From Dehalococcoidia bacterium (lineage in GTDB: Bacteria; Chloroflexota; Dehalococcoidia; Dehalococcoidales; Fen-1064), in assembly GCA_011170375.1 (NCBI GenBank), contig DUEV01000002.1:186001-250000 (forward strand): a stretch of DNA of 64,000 nt, in the 5' to 3' direction. This document shows, one piece after another, positions 1-8,825 of this stretch; positions within the stretch are counted from its first letter, which is position 1; each line of letters begins with the position of its first letter. A model generated the notes under the pieces. That model saw only the letters and a program-made list of their open reading frames with translations. It was not told where the DNA came from and searched no databases. A program made the position numbers and the translations under genes.

Positions 1-714
1 AGGCTTCTTTCTGGAGACCTCCCGCAATACCTCGAGGAGCCGCCTGCCATCCCGCGTTCCTTCCAGATACATGCCAATCACTTTGGTACTCTCATCACGA
101 CCGAGGTACTCCAGGTACTCAGCCGAGTCAAGCACTGTTCCGTTACCGAAGCTGACCGATTTACTGATATCAACCCCCTGCAGGTGGGCTTCGAGACTGA
201 AGTTCATAGCGTGGGTGCCGCTCTGCGAGATGAAACCCAGCGGGCCCGTCGTTCCAACATACTGCCCCATGTTCTGCTTCAGGCCAATAGCCGGGTTGAA
301 TATCCCCATACAGTTAGGGCCGATAAGATGGAAGCCAGCCTCTATGGCGCGCTCAGTCAGGGCACGTTCCAGGTCAGCCCCGTCTTCGGTATCGGTCTCG
401 GTAAAGCCTGCTGTAAAGAAGTGGGCCGCCGCCACATCCTTCCGAATACAGTCCTCTAGTATCTGGAGAACATACTTCCGACCGACCGTGACAATCGCCA
501 GGTCTATAGGCTCCGGAATATCCAGCAGGCTGGTGTAGTTCTTCACCCCCATCTCTTCGATTTGCTTGATGGTCTTTGGATTGACCTGTACGGAATAAAG
601 CTTACCCTTGAAATTTTCGCTGGCACGAAGCCACTGAAAGAACCCTGAATCTCCCACCACAGCCAGAACCTTGGCATTAAAAGCCCTGTCCAACTTGGCC
701 AAATCTGCTTTCAA
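1..714 (-). CDS. ADP-forming acyl-CoA synthetase, CoA-binding part (partial)
   Basis: The frame is open from a TTG at 714-712 to the window edge, giving 238 residues without a stop. An AGAGGTGA ribosome site lies just before the TTG. The protein has a Rossmann-like CoA-binding domain (VLAVVGDSG near residue 17), then GPNCMGIFNP and the SQSGTHAM stretch typical of the succinyl-CoA-synthetase-like alpha part of NDP-forming acyl-CoA synthetases. Such enzymes convert acyl-CoA, ADP and phosphate to acid, CoA and ATP. The phosphohistidine loop and any ATP-grasp part would lie outside the window. A second member of the family is at 55986-57437. The first 15 or so residues are shorter than usual for the family, so the start is uncertain. 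Confidence 0.8.
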   Translation of the reverse strand, partial: MKADLAKLDRAFNAKVLAVVGDSGFFQWLRASENFKGKLYSVQVNPKTIKQIEEMGVKNYTSLLDIPEPIDLAIVTVGRKYVLQILEDCIRKDVAAAHFFTAGFTETDTEDGADLERALTERAIEAGFHLIGPNCMGIFNPAIGLKQNMGQYVGTTGPLGFISQSGTHAMNFSLEAHLQGVDISKSVSFGNGTVLDSAEYLEYLGRDESTKVIGMYLEGTRDGRRLLEVLREVSRKKP

Positions 715-875
715 CTCGTCACCTCTGGTTACTCCTGATTGAGGTCAGCCCACCGCAAGCCTGTGGACTACTCCCTATTCTATCTCACGAAGCCTGTTTC
801 GACAAGCCTAGTACCATGTTATGTCAATATCCCAAAGTAATGATATAATGGGGGAAATACTAATATCTTGAATTC

Positions 876-911
876 TACACCCATGTTGTCATGCCGATGT
901 TTGTTTGCTAA
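876..911 (+). repeat. dnaN-tail-like repeat, copy 1
   Basis: The plus strand reads YTHVVMPMFVC followed by TAA, nearly the same as the last residues of DnaN encoded at 28044-28085 (YTHVVMPMFVQW, stop). Third codon positions differ, so it is not a recent exact copy. No start codon or body of a gene precedes it; the frame has a stop at 861-863. Confidence 0.6.
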
Positions 912-939
912 AAACGTTCCTTCCTGCACGTTCGCCCTA

Positions 940-968
940 TTGACAACAACCACACAGAGGAATACAAT
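940..968 (+). promoter_or_regulatory. Sigma-70-type promoter
   Basis: TTGACA at 940-945 and TACAAT at 963-968 are separated by 17 bases, a consensus housekeeping promoter. Transcription would begin near 975, about 65 bases before the DUF3795 start at 1042. It suggests the interrupted gene downstream is still transcribed. Confidence 0.6.
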
Positions 969-1041
969 CAACTCCCTATAATATGCATACAACTAACCAT
1001 AACCAAGTTTTACAGGGGCTCTCATGTTGGGAGGTCTGAAC

Positions 1042-1584
1042 ATGGAAGGATGGGCCGAAGAGGAGATTAGAAACAAGGATTTAATGGCACCCTGCGGATT
1101 ATATTGCGGTTTATGTGGTGTTTACATAGCAACAAGGGATGGTAATGAAAAATTCAGGGCACTCATGGCGAACCTCTTCGGAACACAACCTGAAGAGACA
1201 GAATGCCTAGGTTGTATGCAACCTGATCCACCGAAAAAGATGCTTGGTTATTGCAGGATATGTGAAATAAGGGATTGTGTTAAATCAAAAGGATATTACT
1301 CTTGCCATCAATGTGAAGAATGACCGTGTGATATGACAAAAGCCTTCCCTATTCCAACTGGTGCAAGAGTAATGAAAAGAACGATTCCTATATGGCGCTC
1401 GAAAGTAGTTGAGCACGGTGATGAAAGGGGTAGCGTGGAATGGGCTCGTGCGGAATGTGAGCGTTATCATTGTTCTTCGTGTGGCAAACCGCTTTTCCGA
1501 GGGGCACAACGTTGTAGGGCCTGTAAAAAACCAGTAGCCGACGAGCTGGATGGAACTCCTGAGGATCGTCGAAGCATTTGGTAG
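1042..1584 (+). pseudogene. DUF3795 family Cys-rich protein, interrupted by in-frame TGA
   Basis: Two open pieces sit in the same frame: 1042-1323 and 1324-1584, separated only by TGA at 1321-1323. Together they give a normal-looking DUF3795 protein of about 180 residues: PCGLYCGLCGVYIA at the start, a CxxC/CxxxxxC cluster, CHQCEE before the stop, PCDMTKAFPIP right after it, and a C-terminal zinc ribbon (CSSCGKPLFRGAQRCRACKKP). Family members usually have an aromatic residue where the TGA sits, so a TGG-to-TGA change is the simplest reading. GGAGGT seven bases ahead supports ATG 1042 over ATG 1024. A consensus promoter lies upstream. The family is uncharacterised; the cysteines suggest metal binding. 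Sequencing error or read-through cannot be excluded. Confidence 0.7.
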
Positions 1585-1701
1585 CTTAGCTAACTCCTAT
1601 GTTGAAAGAAGAGTGAAACATTTTTAAAAATTTGGAGTCGTGTGGCTTAGGTATAATACTCACAGCTTCATCCCCACTCGGCCAATCTTGCGTGCAGAGA
1701 A

Positions 1702-1731
1702 ACGTACATCCCGATGTTCGTTCAGTGGTAA
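1702..1731 (+). repeat. dnaN-tail-like repeat, copy 2
   Basis: The plus strand reads TYIPMFVQW then TAA, matching the MPMFVQW-stop end of DnaN. It lies just beyond the 3' end of the convergent acetyltransferase gene and has no gene body ahead of it. Confidence 0.6.
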
Positions 1732-1739
1732 CTCAGTGG

Positions 1740-2651
1740 TCAGGCCTCCCACTTTCTCGTCCACAGGTTGATACCGAAGAGCTTTCTGAATCCCATAGAC
1801 AGATAGAATGGCTGCTCCGACCCAACGAAGGCAACTGTTGCGCCTTCCTGTCCGCACCTCCTGATGCCTTCAAGCACCACGGCCGTGCCCACACCGATAC
1901 GACGGTAGTCAGGGTCGGTGCAGACCGGCTCAACTATGGCGACTCGGTTGGCCGTATCATGCCACATGCCGCAGTAGGAGGCATAACTACCATTGGGAGC
2001 CACCGTTACTATATTCAGGTCTTTCCGGTAGTTGGGCGCCGATTGCATCTTCTCCCTTTGTATCAGCCAGTCTTGCGGTGGTTCTCCGGGGTGGTTGAAG
2101 CCACGATGGACCACCCGGCTGAGTTTCCAGAGGTCATTCTCATCCTCTAGGCTTTGCAGCCTGAAACCATCCGGTAAGTTAATTGGCTGGAAGGGGTGAG
2201 TTATCTCGAATACTGACCAGCAGTCCGAAATATCCTCAACTCTCCGGTAGCCGCGGGACCTAACGATAGACTCAAACTCTGTATCGAAATCATTAACAAA
2301 GACATTGAGGTGCTGTTGCCCACCGTCCACTTCGGCGCTGAGGTGGGTCTCTGCGTACTCCAGCATCTCGTGCTTGAGGTACGCAAAATCCGGATGTATC
2401 TGAAAGTAGACCTCGCCCATCCTGTGCTCGAAGTGTACCACGGCAACAATTTCCCCATCGGATTCCCATACTCCTATCTTTGCCAGTGCCGATTTACCCA
2501 GCTTATCGAGTTCCGGATGGTAATGCATGTACTCCCAGCGTGGTTGCAGCCAGTTATCATGTCGGTAACCGGGCTGGTACGTGTCAACCAGAAACTGCCC
2601 CACGTGGTCAAAATCAGCGGGATGCTGATAGTTTCGCAGCCTGACGCTCAC
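1740..2651 (-). CDS. Two-domain GNAT N-acetyltransferase
   Basis: This 303-residue protein begins at GTG with AGGAAG a few bases upstream. The C-terminal third carries the acetyl-CoA binding pattern of the GNAT fold (YRRIGVGTAVVLEGIRRC, near residues 245-262) followed by FYLSMGFRKLF, the usual end of the fold. The N-terminal half resembles a second, degenerate GNAT domain (ADFDHVGQFLVDTY, then FQIHPDFAYLKHEMLEYAE). The substrate is unknown. It stands alone on the minus strand between a repeat copy and the PurF-like gene. Confidence 0.8.
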   Translation of the reverse strand: MSVRLRNYQHPADFDHVGQFLVDTYQPGYRHDNWLQPRWEYMHYHPELDKLGKSALAKIGVWESDGEIVAVVHFEHRMGEVYFQIHPDFAYLKHEMLEYAETHLSAEVDGGQQHLNVFVNDFDTEFESIVRSRGYRRVEDISDCWSVFEITHPFQPINLPDGFRLQSLEDENDLWKLSRVVHRGFNHPGEPPQDWLIQREKMQSAPNYRKDLNIVTVAPNGSYASYCGMWHDTANRVAIVEPVCTDPDYRRIGVGTAVVLEGIRRCGQEGATVAFVGSEQPFYLSMGFRKLFGINLWTRKWEA

Positions 2652-2761
2652 GTTGTCTTCCTAACTGTCTTGTCATCGTTGGTCTGGGACAGTATATCAG
2701 GCTGCTGCTTGTGGAGCAACAGGATAGCCGCTCACAGTCTGTAACCTCATTATTAGAAATA

Positions 2762-4117
2762 TTAATCAGACGGTGGCAGGTCACAATCGACACAGAGCAT
2801 TTCTACCGGGAGGCCGATAGCCTCAGCTAGTTCTTCAATTGTGGGGTGTTCTGCACTGTCAACGCCGAGAAAGGCAGCCCTTTCTTTGAAATCAGGAATC
2901 CGAGCAGCCAGAAGTTCCCCTTTTTTAACGCTTTTGCCCCAGGGGCAATAAGAAAGAGAGTCTGGATTGGAGACCCTGAGATGAATCTCGGTGAAGCCCA
3001 TGTTTCTTATCTTCGGAATAGTGGTCCGTTGGGTCTGAGTGCCACGCCTGATCGAATCATCACAGACCACCAATACTTTCCCGCTGTAGTCTTCTCCGCT
3101 GACCAGTTGCTTGGTGTGAGCGTAAGTTTCTCTCTTTTCCTGGGTTAACTGGATGTAGCTCCTGCCAGCATATGGGTATTTAAGCAGAACCTCATCATAC
3201 TGAGGAGCCCTCTCAACTTTCCCCTCATTCATCTGGCGGACAAACTCCTGAGCATATCCTATAGCACAGAACCTGCCAGAATCCGGAATTGGAGCAACGA
3301 TGTCCGGAATAAATCCCTTCTCAATATCCCGACGAGCCAGAATAGCCCCCAGTCTCTTTCGGACCGCAGTAACCGGAATGTTTCTAAAAACTGCTCCCGG
3401 GAAATTCGTATAGACCCACACAAAAGAGCAGATCTGCGTCCTGGTAGTCAGCATCTGTTCTTTCGTTTCCAGTCTGCCGTTTTTCAACAGTACAATCTCA
3501 CCTGGTTCCAAGTCACGAAGAGGAGTGAAACCACAGTTGTGAAAACCGCTTGGGTCACTGGCAATAGCTACTGCTCCCTTCTTTTCACCAATTACCAGTG
3601 GCCAGTGGCCAGTGGGACAACAGGCAGCATATATGCCTTCATGAGTAAGAAGCAGGAGGGAGTAGGCTCCTTCTATCTTATCCGTCATTCTTTTTATGCC
3701 GTCAACCAGTCCATCGCCCTGAGCGATCAACTTAACAATTATCTCAATACATTTCCCTTCCCAGGCAAAGGGCTGACCAGCCGCTTTATATTCTTCTACC
3801 AAGTCATCCCGATTTATGAGATTACCGGAAAAACAAGCCGCAAATTCACCAAGTTTCGAATCTACCAGGACTGGTTCTCTGTTATCGCCGCAATAACCAA
3901 TCCCCTCTGTTCCTTCGAGACCAGCCATGTCTTCACTAAAGGTTGGCCTGAAGAGTCCTCGGTGTGTACGTATTTTGATTTCTTCTCCAGCGTAAGTAGC
4001 TAGCCCAGCATATTCTTCACCCAGATGTTGCTGGTAAAATGTCTCCCAAAAAAGGTCCTGCAGGAAGTCGTCACTGTATTCTTTAGGATCTACACTCAAG
4101 CCAAACAGCCCTGGCAT
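2762..4117 (-). CDS. PurF-like amidophosphoribosyltransferase paralog lacking the N-terminal Cys
   Basis: The 451-residue protein aligns by eye with PurF along its length: an N-terminal Ntn glutaminase-like domain (residues 1-230), then a phosphoribosyltransferase domain with the PRPP loop VLVVCDDSIRRGTQ near residue 350. PurF starts MCG(I/V)FG, and the Cys is the glutaminase nucleophile. Here the start reads MPGLFG, with Pro in that place. Glutamine-dependent activity should therefore be lost; ammonia-dependent or other PRPP chemistry could remain. PurF normally makes phosphoribosylamine in purine synthesis. A broken PurF fragment that keeps the Cys lies just upstream on the same strand. Confidence 0.85.
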   Translation of the reverse strand: MPGLFGLSVDPKEYSDDFLQDLFWETFYQQHLGEEYAGLATYAGEEIKIRTHRGLFRPTFSEDMAGLEGTEGIGYCGDNREPVLVDSKLGEFAACFSGNLINRDDLVEEYKAAGQPFAWEGKCIEIIVKLIAQGDGLVDGIKRMTDKIEGAYSLLLLTHEGIYAACCPTGHWPLVIGEKKGAVAIASDPSGFHNCGFTPLRDLEPGEIVLLKNGRLETKEQMLTTRTQICSFVWVYTNFPGAVFRNIPVTAVRKRLGAILARRDIEKGFIPDIVAPIPDSGRFCAIGYAQEFVRQMNEGKVERAPQYDEVLLKYPYAGRSYIQLTQEKRETYAHTKQLVSGEDYSGKVLVVCDDSIRRGTQTQRTTIPKIRNMGFTEIHLRVSNPDSLSYCPWGKSVKKGELLAARIPDFKERAAFLGVDSAEHPTIEELAEAIGLPVEMLCVDCDLPPSD

Positions 4118-4316
4118 TTTCCCCCCTTTTTCGGTTTATTTGTTGTTACTACATCAATCTACGGATGAACTTCGCCCCGATACAGTCAATAGCACAGCTC
4201 TCCAAACAGCAGCATAGTCGTCATTGATACAACACGGACAAAGCGGTAGTGTGCTGCCGCATAACATAAGCTATAATATTTTCCACCAAATGTCAACACC
4301 ATCATGCAGTATCTAA

Positions 4317-4640
4317 CTAAGTAACTTCCTCAGCCGGGTGTGTGTACACAGGATGAAAATATAAGAATAACGGACTAAGTTTGATTGGTAGATACGGAAG
4401 AAAAGACTTATGTATTACCGCAAACAGACTGTCCATGGTCATAAGACAAAGAAAAGAGGCCCACTGGAGGCGGTACGTGGCGTTGATGACAGTGCCTTTA
4501 TAGAGAATGGCGATACCGGCACTTTTCTGGGCACGGCGCTGTAAAGCAAATAAAGCGAAGTAAGTAAGGCGGGCTACGTCTCCACCGGGGTAACAGATGC
4601 CAAAAACTCCGCAACTTTCGCGCAAGTTTGCCTCTCTTCT
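4317..4640 (-). pseudogene. purF: PurF N-terminal remnant
   Basis: From about 4625 the minus strand reads LRESCGVFGICYPGG, then DVARLTYFALFALQRRAQKSAGIAI, the start of a classical PurF glutaminase domain including the nucleophile Cys. After about 45 residues similarity leaves this frame; a neighbouring frame continues with weak PurF-like pieces (VGLFSL, then GNT followed by a stop). No phosphoribosyltransferase domain follows before the intact paralog at 4117. It is a decayed 5' fragment of a second purF. The conserved HRGQES has become RRAQKS, consistent with loss of selection. Confidence 0.65.
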
Positions 4641-4797
4641 TCGCTTGGCTGGTCTAACTGGCCTGTCCAGCTTGATTATATAACACCAACCAGGCAGGGT
4701 CAATCAACGGACAGTAGCTGGATACACCACTCCAAATATTGAAGTTTGTTGGTCAGAGTGCTAGACTGCCATCACAAAACATTGGGAGTGAAAAACA

Positions 4798-4959
4798 TTG
4801 AGGCGCTTCCTGCTGGTTATATCCGCGTTTATATTAGCTGAGGTGGCTGTGGTGACCCTGGCAGTGAGCTTTGTGGACATTATCTGGTTGCGGGCAGTCC
4901 TGATAGCCATTGTCCCGATTATCTTTGTTATTGCCGCGATACGCAGCGACGACGAATAA
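4798..4959 (+). CDS. Small two-helix membrane protein
   Basis: A 53-residue frame starts at TTG 4798 with GGGAGTG eight bases ahead. The product has two hydrophobic segments (about residues 4-25 and 28-48) and a charged end RSDDE. I do not recognise a family. It lies 38 bases ahead of the methyltransferase gene on the same strand and could be co-transcribed. The hydrophobic pattern and ribosome site make it plausible; the TTG start and short length leave doubt. Confidence 0.45.
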   Translation: MRRFLLVISAFILAEVAVVTLAVSFVDIIWLRAVLIAIVPIIFVIAAIRSDDE

Positions 4960-4997
4960 AAAGCTGGAATCCACAATACGATGATTGGACAATAACC

Positions 4998-5651
4998 ATG
5001 AAAGCGACAGGATGGGAGCGGATATACAGGCAGCAGGGTGACCTTCAGTTTGATATCCTACCAAAAATAAGAAGGGCATCCAGACTTTTCAAGAAAAGGG
5101 GTTATGAAAAGGTCCTAGATCTCGGATGTGGTACCGGTAAGCATAGTATCTTTCTGGGACAAGAAGGGTTCTCTGTATATGCCACCGACATGTCCCAAAC
5201 AGGCATCGATATCGCGAAAAGGAAAGCAGCATCACTGGGGATAAGTAGCATTCAATTCAAGCAGCACGACATGATAAGTATTCCCTTCGCAGGCAAATCC
5301 TTCGATGCCGTTATATGTATCTGGACTATCTATCACGGGACACTGGGCAGGATTCGGGAGACCGTGAACGAAATACATCGGGTATTGAAGCCAGGCGGGA
5401 TGGTGCTTACAGACTTTCTATCAGTCGATGACTGTACATATAGAGTAGGCAAGGAAATCGAGAACAATACCTTTCTCGGAGAGAAGAAAACAGAGGAAGA
5501 CGTCCCACACCACTACTCAACGAGAGAAGAGCTAAAGCAACTATTCTCGGCATTTAAGCAACTCAGTGTCCGGGCTTCCTCCGACTCCTACACGGATGAG
5601 ACTGGGAAGCAGTACGACAGACGTTATTATGATGTTGAGGCTACCAGATAG
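4998..5651 (+). CDS. Class I SAM-dependent methyltransferase
   Basis: The 217-residue protein has motif I of class I methyltransferases (VLDLGCGTGKHS, residues 38-49), an acidic residue ending beta-2 (YATDMS), motif post-I (FKQHDMISIPF) and motif VLKPGGMVLTDF near residue 127. It would transfer a methyl group from S-adenosylmethionine; the acceptor cannot be told from sequence. The ribosome site before the ATG is weak, so translation may be coupled to the small membrane gene before it. Confidence 0.85.
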   Translation: MKATGWERIYRQQGDLQFDILPKIRRASRLFKKRGYEKVLDLGCGTGKHSIFLGQEGFSVYATDMSQTGIDIAKRKAASLGISSIQFKQHDMISIPFAGKSFDAVICIWTIYHGTLGRIRETVNEIHRVLKPGGMVLTDFLSVDDCTYRVGKEIENNTFLGEKKTEEDVPHHYSTREELKQLFSAFKQLSVRASSDSYTDETGKQYDRRYYDVEATR

Positions 5652-5713
5652 ACACTCAGGTTCGTCAGACTGAAATGATGTCTACTTGATAGAACTAACT
5701 AAGGAGGTGCGCT

Positions 5714-6796
5714 GTGGCATGCAAGGCCTATTATCTAAACCCCGAAGGACAACTTTATCAAGACATCAGCCGGGAAGAGATTAAGAACGCTTATGAGTCG
5801 AAGGAGGGCCTGCTCTGGATAGACATTTCCGAGACCACGCAGGAAGATGGCGAGTTTCTAGAACAGGACCTGGGCCTGCACCATCTCGCTGTTGAAGACT
5901 GTGTCAGCCCCGATATCCACTCACCGAAGATTGATGACTTCGGTGACTACCTGTTCATTGTGGTTCACGGTATTAATCACTCCGTGGAAACAGAGATAGT
6001 AGAGACGGCTGAACTGGCGGTCTTCCTTGGCCCCCATTTCGTCGCGAGCAATCATAACTACCACCTCTATAGTGTCGGGGCTATCCAACAACTGGTCGCT
6101 GCAGATGGGCGCCCGATGAGGCGCGGTGCTGATTTCCTTGCCTATGCCCTGATTGATGCATTAATCGACAACGTCATGCCGACAATCGACAGGATGAGCG
6201 ATGTCGCCGAGGAGATTGAGGAAGAGACAATTCGTAATCCCCAGCAGACGACCCTGGAAGCAATCCTCAAACTCAAACGCTCGACTCTTAGAGTACACCG
6301 GGTCATGGCTCCCCAACGTGAGGTCTTGAACAGAATCAGCCGCGGTGGATTTCCACAGATAAAAGCAGAAGCGCTGATGTATTATCGCGATATCTACGAC
6401 CACTTGGTAAGGATAGAAGACCTGAACCAGACAATACGGGACAGGGCTGACAATGCACTGAATACATACCTGTCATCGGTAGCCAACCGACAGAACGAAG
6501 TGATGAAGACTCTGGCTGTTGTGGCGACCATCTTCATGCCACTTACCCTCCTGGCAGGAATCTATGGTATGAATTTTGAAAATATGCCAGAGCTAAAGTG
6601 GTCATGGGGATATTTCGCCGTGCTGGGAATAATGGGAGTAGCCGTTGTTATCGCCCTGTGGCGGTTCTGGGCGAGTAACTGGTTTAGCTGGGGCAGGCGA
6701 CGCATCAGCCGTGTCAAACTCTTTACTGTGGAGCCCGAGAAGCTCCTCGGGAATGTGAGCCGCCTGGCAGGGTGGCCCCGCCGTCGTATGCAATAG
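5714..6796 (+). CDS. corA: CorA family magnesium/divalent cation channel
   Basis: The 360-residue protein starts at GTG with a strong AAGGAGGTG ahead. It has the large cytosolic funnel domain, the long helix (residues ~150-265), and two C-terminal membrane helices (about 268-288 and 300-320) separated by the signature YGMNF. This is the layout of CorA-type Mg2+ channels, which work as pentamers in the cytoplasmic membrane. The C-terminus is basic (RRRMQ). A hairpin terminator follows at 6825-6848. Confidence 0.92.
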   Translation: MACKAYYLNPEGQLYQDISREEIKNAYESKEGLLWIDISETTQEDGEFLEQDLGLHHLAVEDCVSPDIHSPKIDDFGDYLFIVVHGINHSVETEIVETAELAVFLGPHFVASNHNYHLYSVGAIQQLVAADGRPMRRGADFLAYALIDALIDNVMPTIDRMSDVAEEIEEETIRNPQQTTLEAILKLKRSTLRVHRVMAPQREVLNRISRGGFPQIKAEALMYYRDIYDHLVRIEDLNQTIRDRADNALNTYLSSVANRQNEVMKTLAVVATIFMPLTLLAGIYGMNFENMPELKWSWGYFAVLGIMGVAVVIALWRFWASNWFSWGRRRISRVKLFTVEPEKLLGNVSRLAGWPRRRMQ

Positions 6797-6824
6797 CTAT
6801 TACAGGCAATCAGCAGCCACCAAA

Positions 6825-6848
6825 AAGGGGAGCGTTACTGCTCCCCTT
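6825..6848. terminator. Bidirectional hairpin terminator
   Basis: AAGGGGAGC and GCTCCCCTT form a 9-bp stem with a six-base loop between the converging corA and molybdopterin oxidoreductase genes. Confidence 0.7.
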
Positions 6849-6881
6849 GGATATTAATATAGGATGGTTTATAGCTTTCCG

Positions 6882-7562
6882 TTAATCAAAGAAACCCTTG
6901 TCTAAATCACCGCTGTTGGAAAACCCCCGGCTCTCCCAGAAACCCTCGTAGTCTTCATCATCAGACAACTCAATCCTGGTTATCCACTTTATCCATTTAT
7001 AGCCCCACTTGCTTTCGGCCACCAGTTGAAAGGGAAATCCCCTTTCGGAGGGGAGGGTGATATCGTTCATCTTGTAAGCCATGATGATGTCGTTGTCCAT
7101 TATGTAGTCAATCGGGAAAGAGGTCGTGTAGCCATCATAGGCGTGGAAGATTATCGTATTGGCATCCGACAGCGGGACAGCCTTTTCCAGTAAATCTCTG
7201 ACCAGCAGGCCTTCCCACAGGATAGTGGCGTCCCACCCCTCGACGCAGTTCAGCGTAACCACCTTTTTATAGTTCTGATAGCTGCTGATAACCTCGTCGT
7301 AGGAGTAAGTCCTGGGATTCTCGACCAGGCCGATGATTTCCAGTTGGTAGCCTTCTTCATCTATGTACTGTGGACCTTTGATGGAGTTCTCCCTGAAATC
7401 GTTCACCGAAGAAAGGTTCTCACCCTGATACTCCCGGATTTCCTGGGGTTCCAGCTCATTTGTACCATCAAGACCCGTATCTGACGTACAGCTATTTATG
7501 GATATCAGCACAATCGAAAAGGTGACCGCAACAGCAACGGCAATAAAAACTCGCTTCCTCAC
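6882..7562 (-). CDS. Lipoprotein with oxidoreductase molybdopterin-binding domain
   Basis: The 226-residue protein has a lipoprotein signal (hydrophobic residues 5-22, lipobox ending SINSC), a linker, then a sulfite-oxidase/YedY-type molybdopterin domain. The Cys of VVTLNCVEGWD (near residue 103) is at the place of the Mo-ligating cysteine in this family. FQLVAESKWGYKWIKWITRIEL near the end fits the family C-terminal part. It should sit on the outer face of the membrane and carry out oxygen-atom or electron transfer; the substrate is unknown. moeA and mobA at 51-53 kb would supply cofactor. Confidence 0.85.
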   Translation of the reverse strand: MRKRVFIAVAVAVTFSIVLISINSCTSDTGLDGTNELEPQEIREYQGENLSSVNDFRENSIKGPQYIDEEGYQLEIIGLVENPRTYSYDEVISSYQNYKKVVTLNCVEGWDATILWEGLLVRDLLEKAVPLSDANTIIFHAYDGYTTSFPIDYIMDNDIIMAYKMNDITLPSERGFPFQLVAESKWGYKWIKWITRIELSDDEDYEGFWESRGFSNSGDLDKGFFD

Positions 7563-7778
7563 ACTCCCTCCTCCTCATCTCTTCTCATGCGTGACGTGAG
7601 CCGCTTCGTACAGTCATATTGTGGCTTACTGCAGAAGATGAATATATGACTTTTATCGCATTGGGAAAGTATCGAACAGATTTGCAAAGAAAAATTGTCA
7701 GAGGGAAGTCAAAAATGTGCTGAAATGGAAGGGTTGATGATATCTGGCTAAATGGCGACAAAGGCTAATGTGGACGTA

Positions 7779-8705
7779 TTAATGCTGCTCTACCTCATAT
7801 CCCGCTTCAATTAGTAGATTCACTAATCCATTCTCGCCGATAAGATGCGCCGCCCCGACGATAACGAAATAGACTTCATCATCTTCAAGATAGCCCTCTA
7901 GTTTCTCCACCATCAGGAAATTACGTTCATCAATGAGCGCCTCGTTGATGAGCTGGTACTGAGGATACCCTTCAACACCACCGAAAACCATTTGTTCCAT
8001 CTCGGTAACATCACCGGCGCGCCATACCTCAAACATACTCTCTATCTGTTCCTCAAATTCAACCAGCGGATTGTAAACGGTATCCTCAAGCAATAGTATC
8101 TGCAAATCATACGGGAGACTATCCAGAACGTCTAGCTGAAACTCCATCGATTCCAACTCGAGAACACCCTTGCCGTCCTCTGCAGCTTTATTAAGAAAAT
8201 ATGTCTCAATGCCGTATTCTGCTCCATAGCCGAGTTCCAGGTACTCCAGGTCGACAATCATCGTATAGACTACCCAGGGCTCAAATGCGTCTATCATGGA
8301 GAGGAAAAGACCTGCTTCCAATTCCTCTAATTTATTGATTAAGCGGGAGTAGAGGTCGGCGGGTATGTTGCTCTGGAGGTTATCGCCCGGCGGGTACATA
8401 CCCTTTTCCATAAGAAGCTCGACTGAATCAAATAGGCCAGCGCTACCAACGTCGACCTCAACGACGACATACTGAGAGTCATCGTAGGCATCTTCGATAG
8501 CAGGACTCAAGGGGTACAAATCGGCCTTCCCTATATGGACGGAACCTAGAAGATAGACCGTAGTATTGTCAGATGTAACTTCCCAGAGGAAAGACTTCGA
8601 AGGTGAATCAGTCGATGAATCAGTCGACGGACAGGAGGCGGAGAGTATGAGGGTAAACACCAGTATGGTAAATACGGCAGCAGTGGTGACTTTCTTTAAT
8701 ATCAA
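7779..8705 (-). CDS. TraB/GumN family lipoprotein
   Basis: The start is set at TTG 8705, which has GGGGGA six bases ahead; a TTG at 8720 is possible but lacks a ribosome site. The product (~308 residues) has a lipoprotein signal ending LSASC, a Ser/Thr linker, then the TraB/GumN domain with FLWEVTSDNTTVYLLGSVHIG at its start and FVIVGAAHLIGENGLVNLLIEAGY at its end. Both keep the two conserved GxxH-type motifs (GSVHIG and GAAHLIG), likely metal-binding histidines. Members are proposed membrane-linked proteases of the Tiki type; the role here is unknown. Confidence 0.85.
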   Translation of the reverse strand: MILKKVTTAAVFTILVFTLILSASCPSTDSSTDSPSKSFLWEVTSDNTTVYLLGSVHIGKADLYPLSPAIEDAYDDSQYVVVEVDVGSAGLFDSVELLMEKGMYPPGDNLQSNIPADLYSRLINKLEELEAGLFLSMIDAFEPWVVYTMIVDLEYLELGYGAEYGIETYFLNKAAEDGKGVLELESMEFQLDVLDSLPYDLQILLLEDTVYNPLVEFEEQIESMFEVWRAGDVTEMEQMVFGGVEGYPQYQLINEALIDERNFLMVEKLEGYLEDDEVYFVIVGAAHLIGENGLVNLLIEAGYEVEQH

Positions 8706-8825
8706 CTGTAGTTCCCCCAATCACTCAGGCGTACATTTTAATTTGTCAGAGGGAGGGTGTCAATGACCTGCCCAAACCATGACATTATACCCTGTAGCGG
8801 AACTGAAGCGCCAGACAAGACGAAA

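Noticed and set aside
876-911. A second dnaN gene fragment in the ordinary sense
   Set aside because: Only the last dozen codons are present at each repeat copy; no other part of dnaN is found upstream, so a duplicated gene is unlikely.
1321-1323. TGA as selenocysteine or as Trp codon
   Set aside because: TGA ends many intact genes here (for example at 24579 and 40050), and I see no convincing SECIS-like hairpin right after it, so recoding is not claimed.
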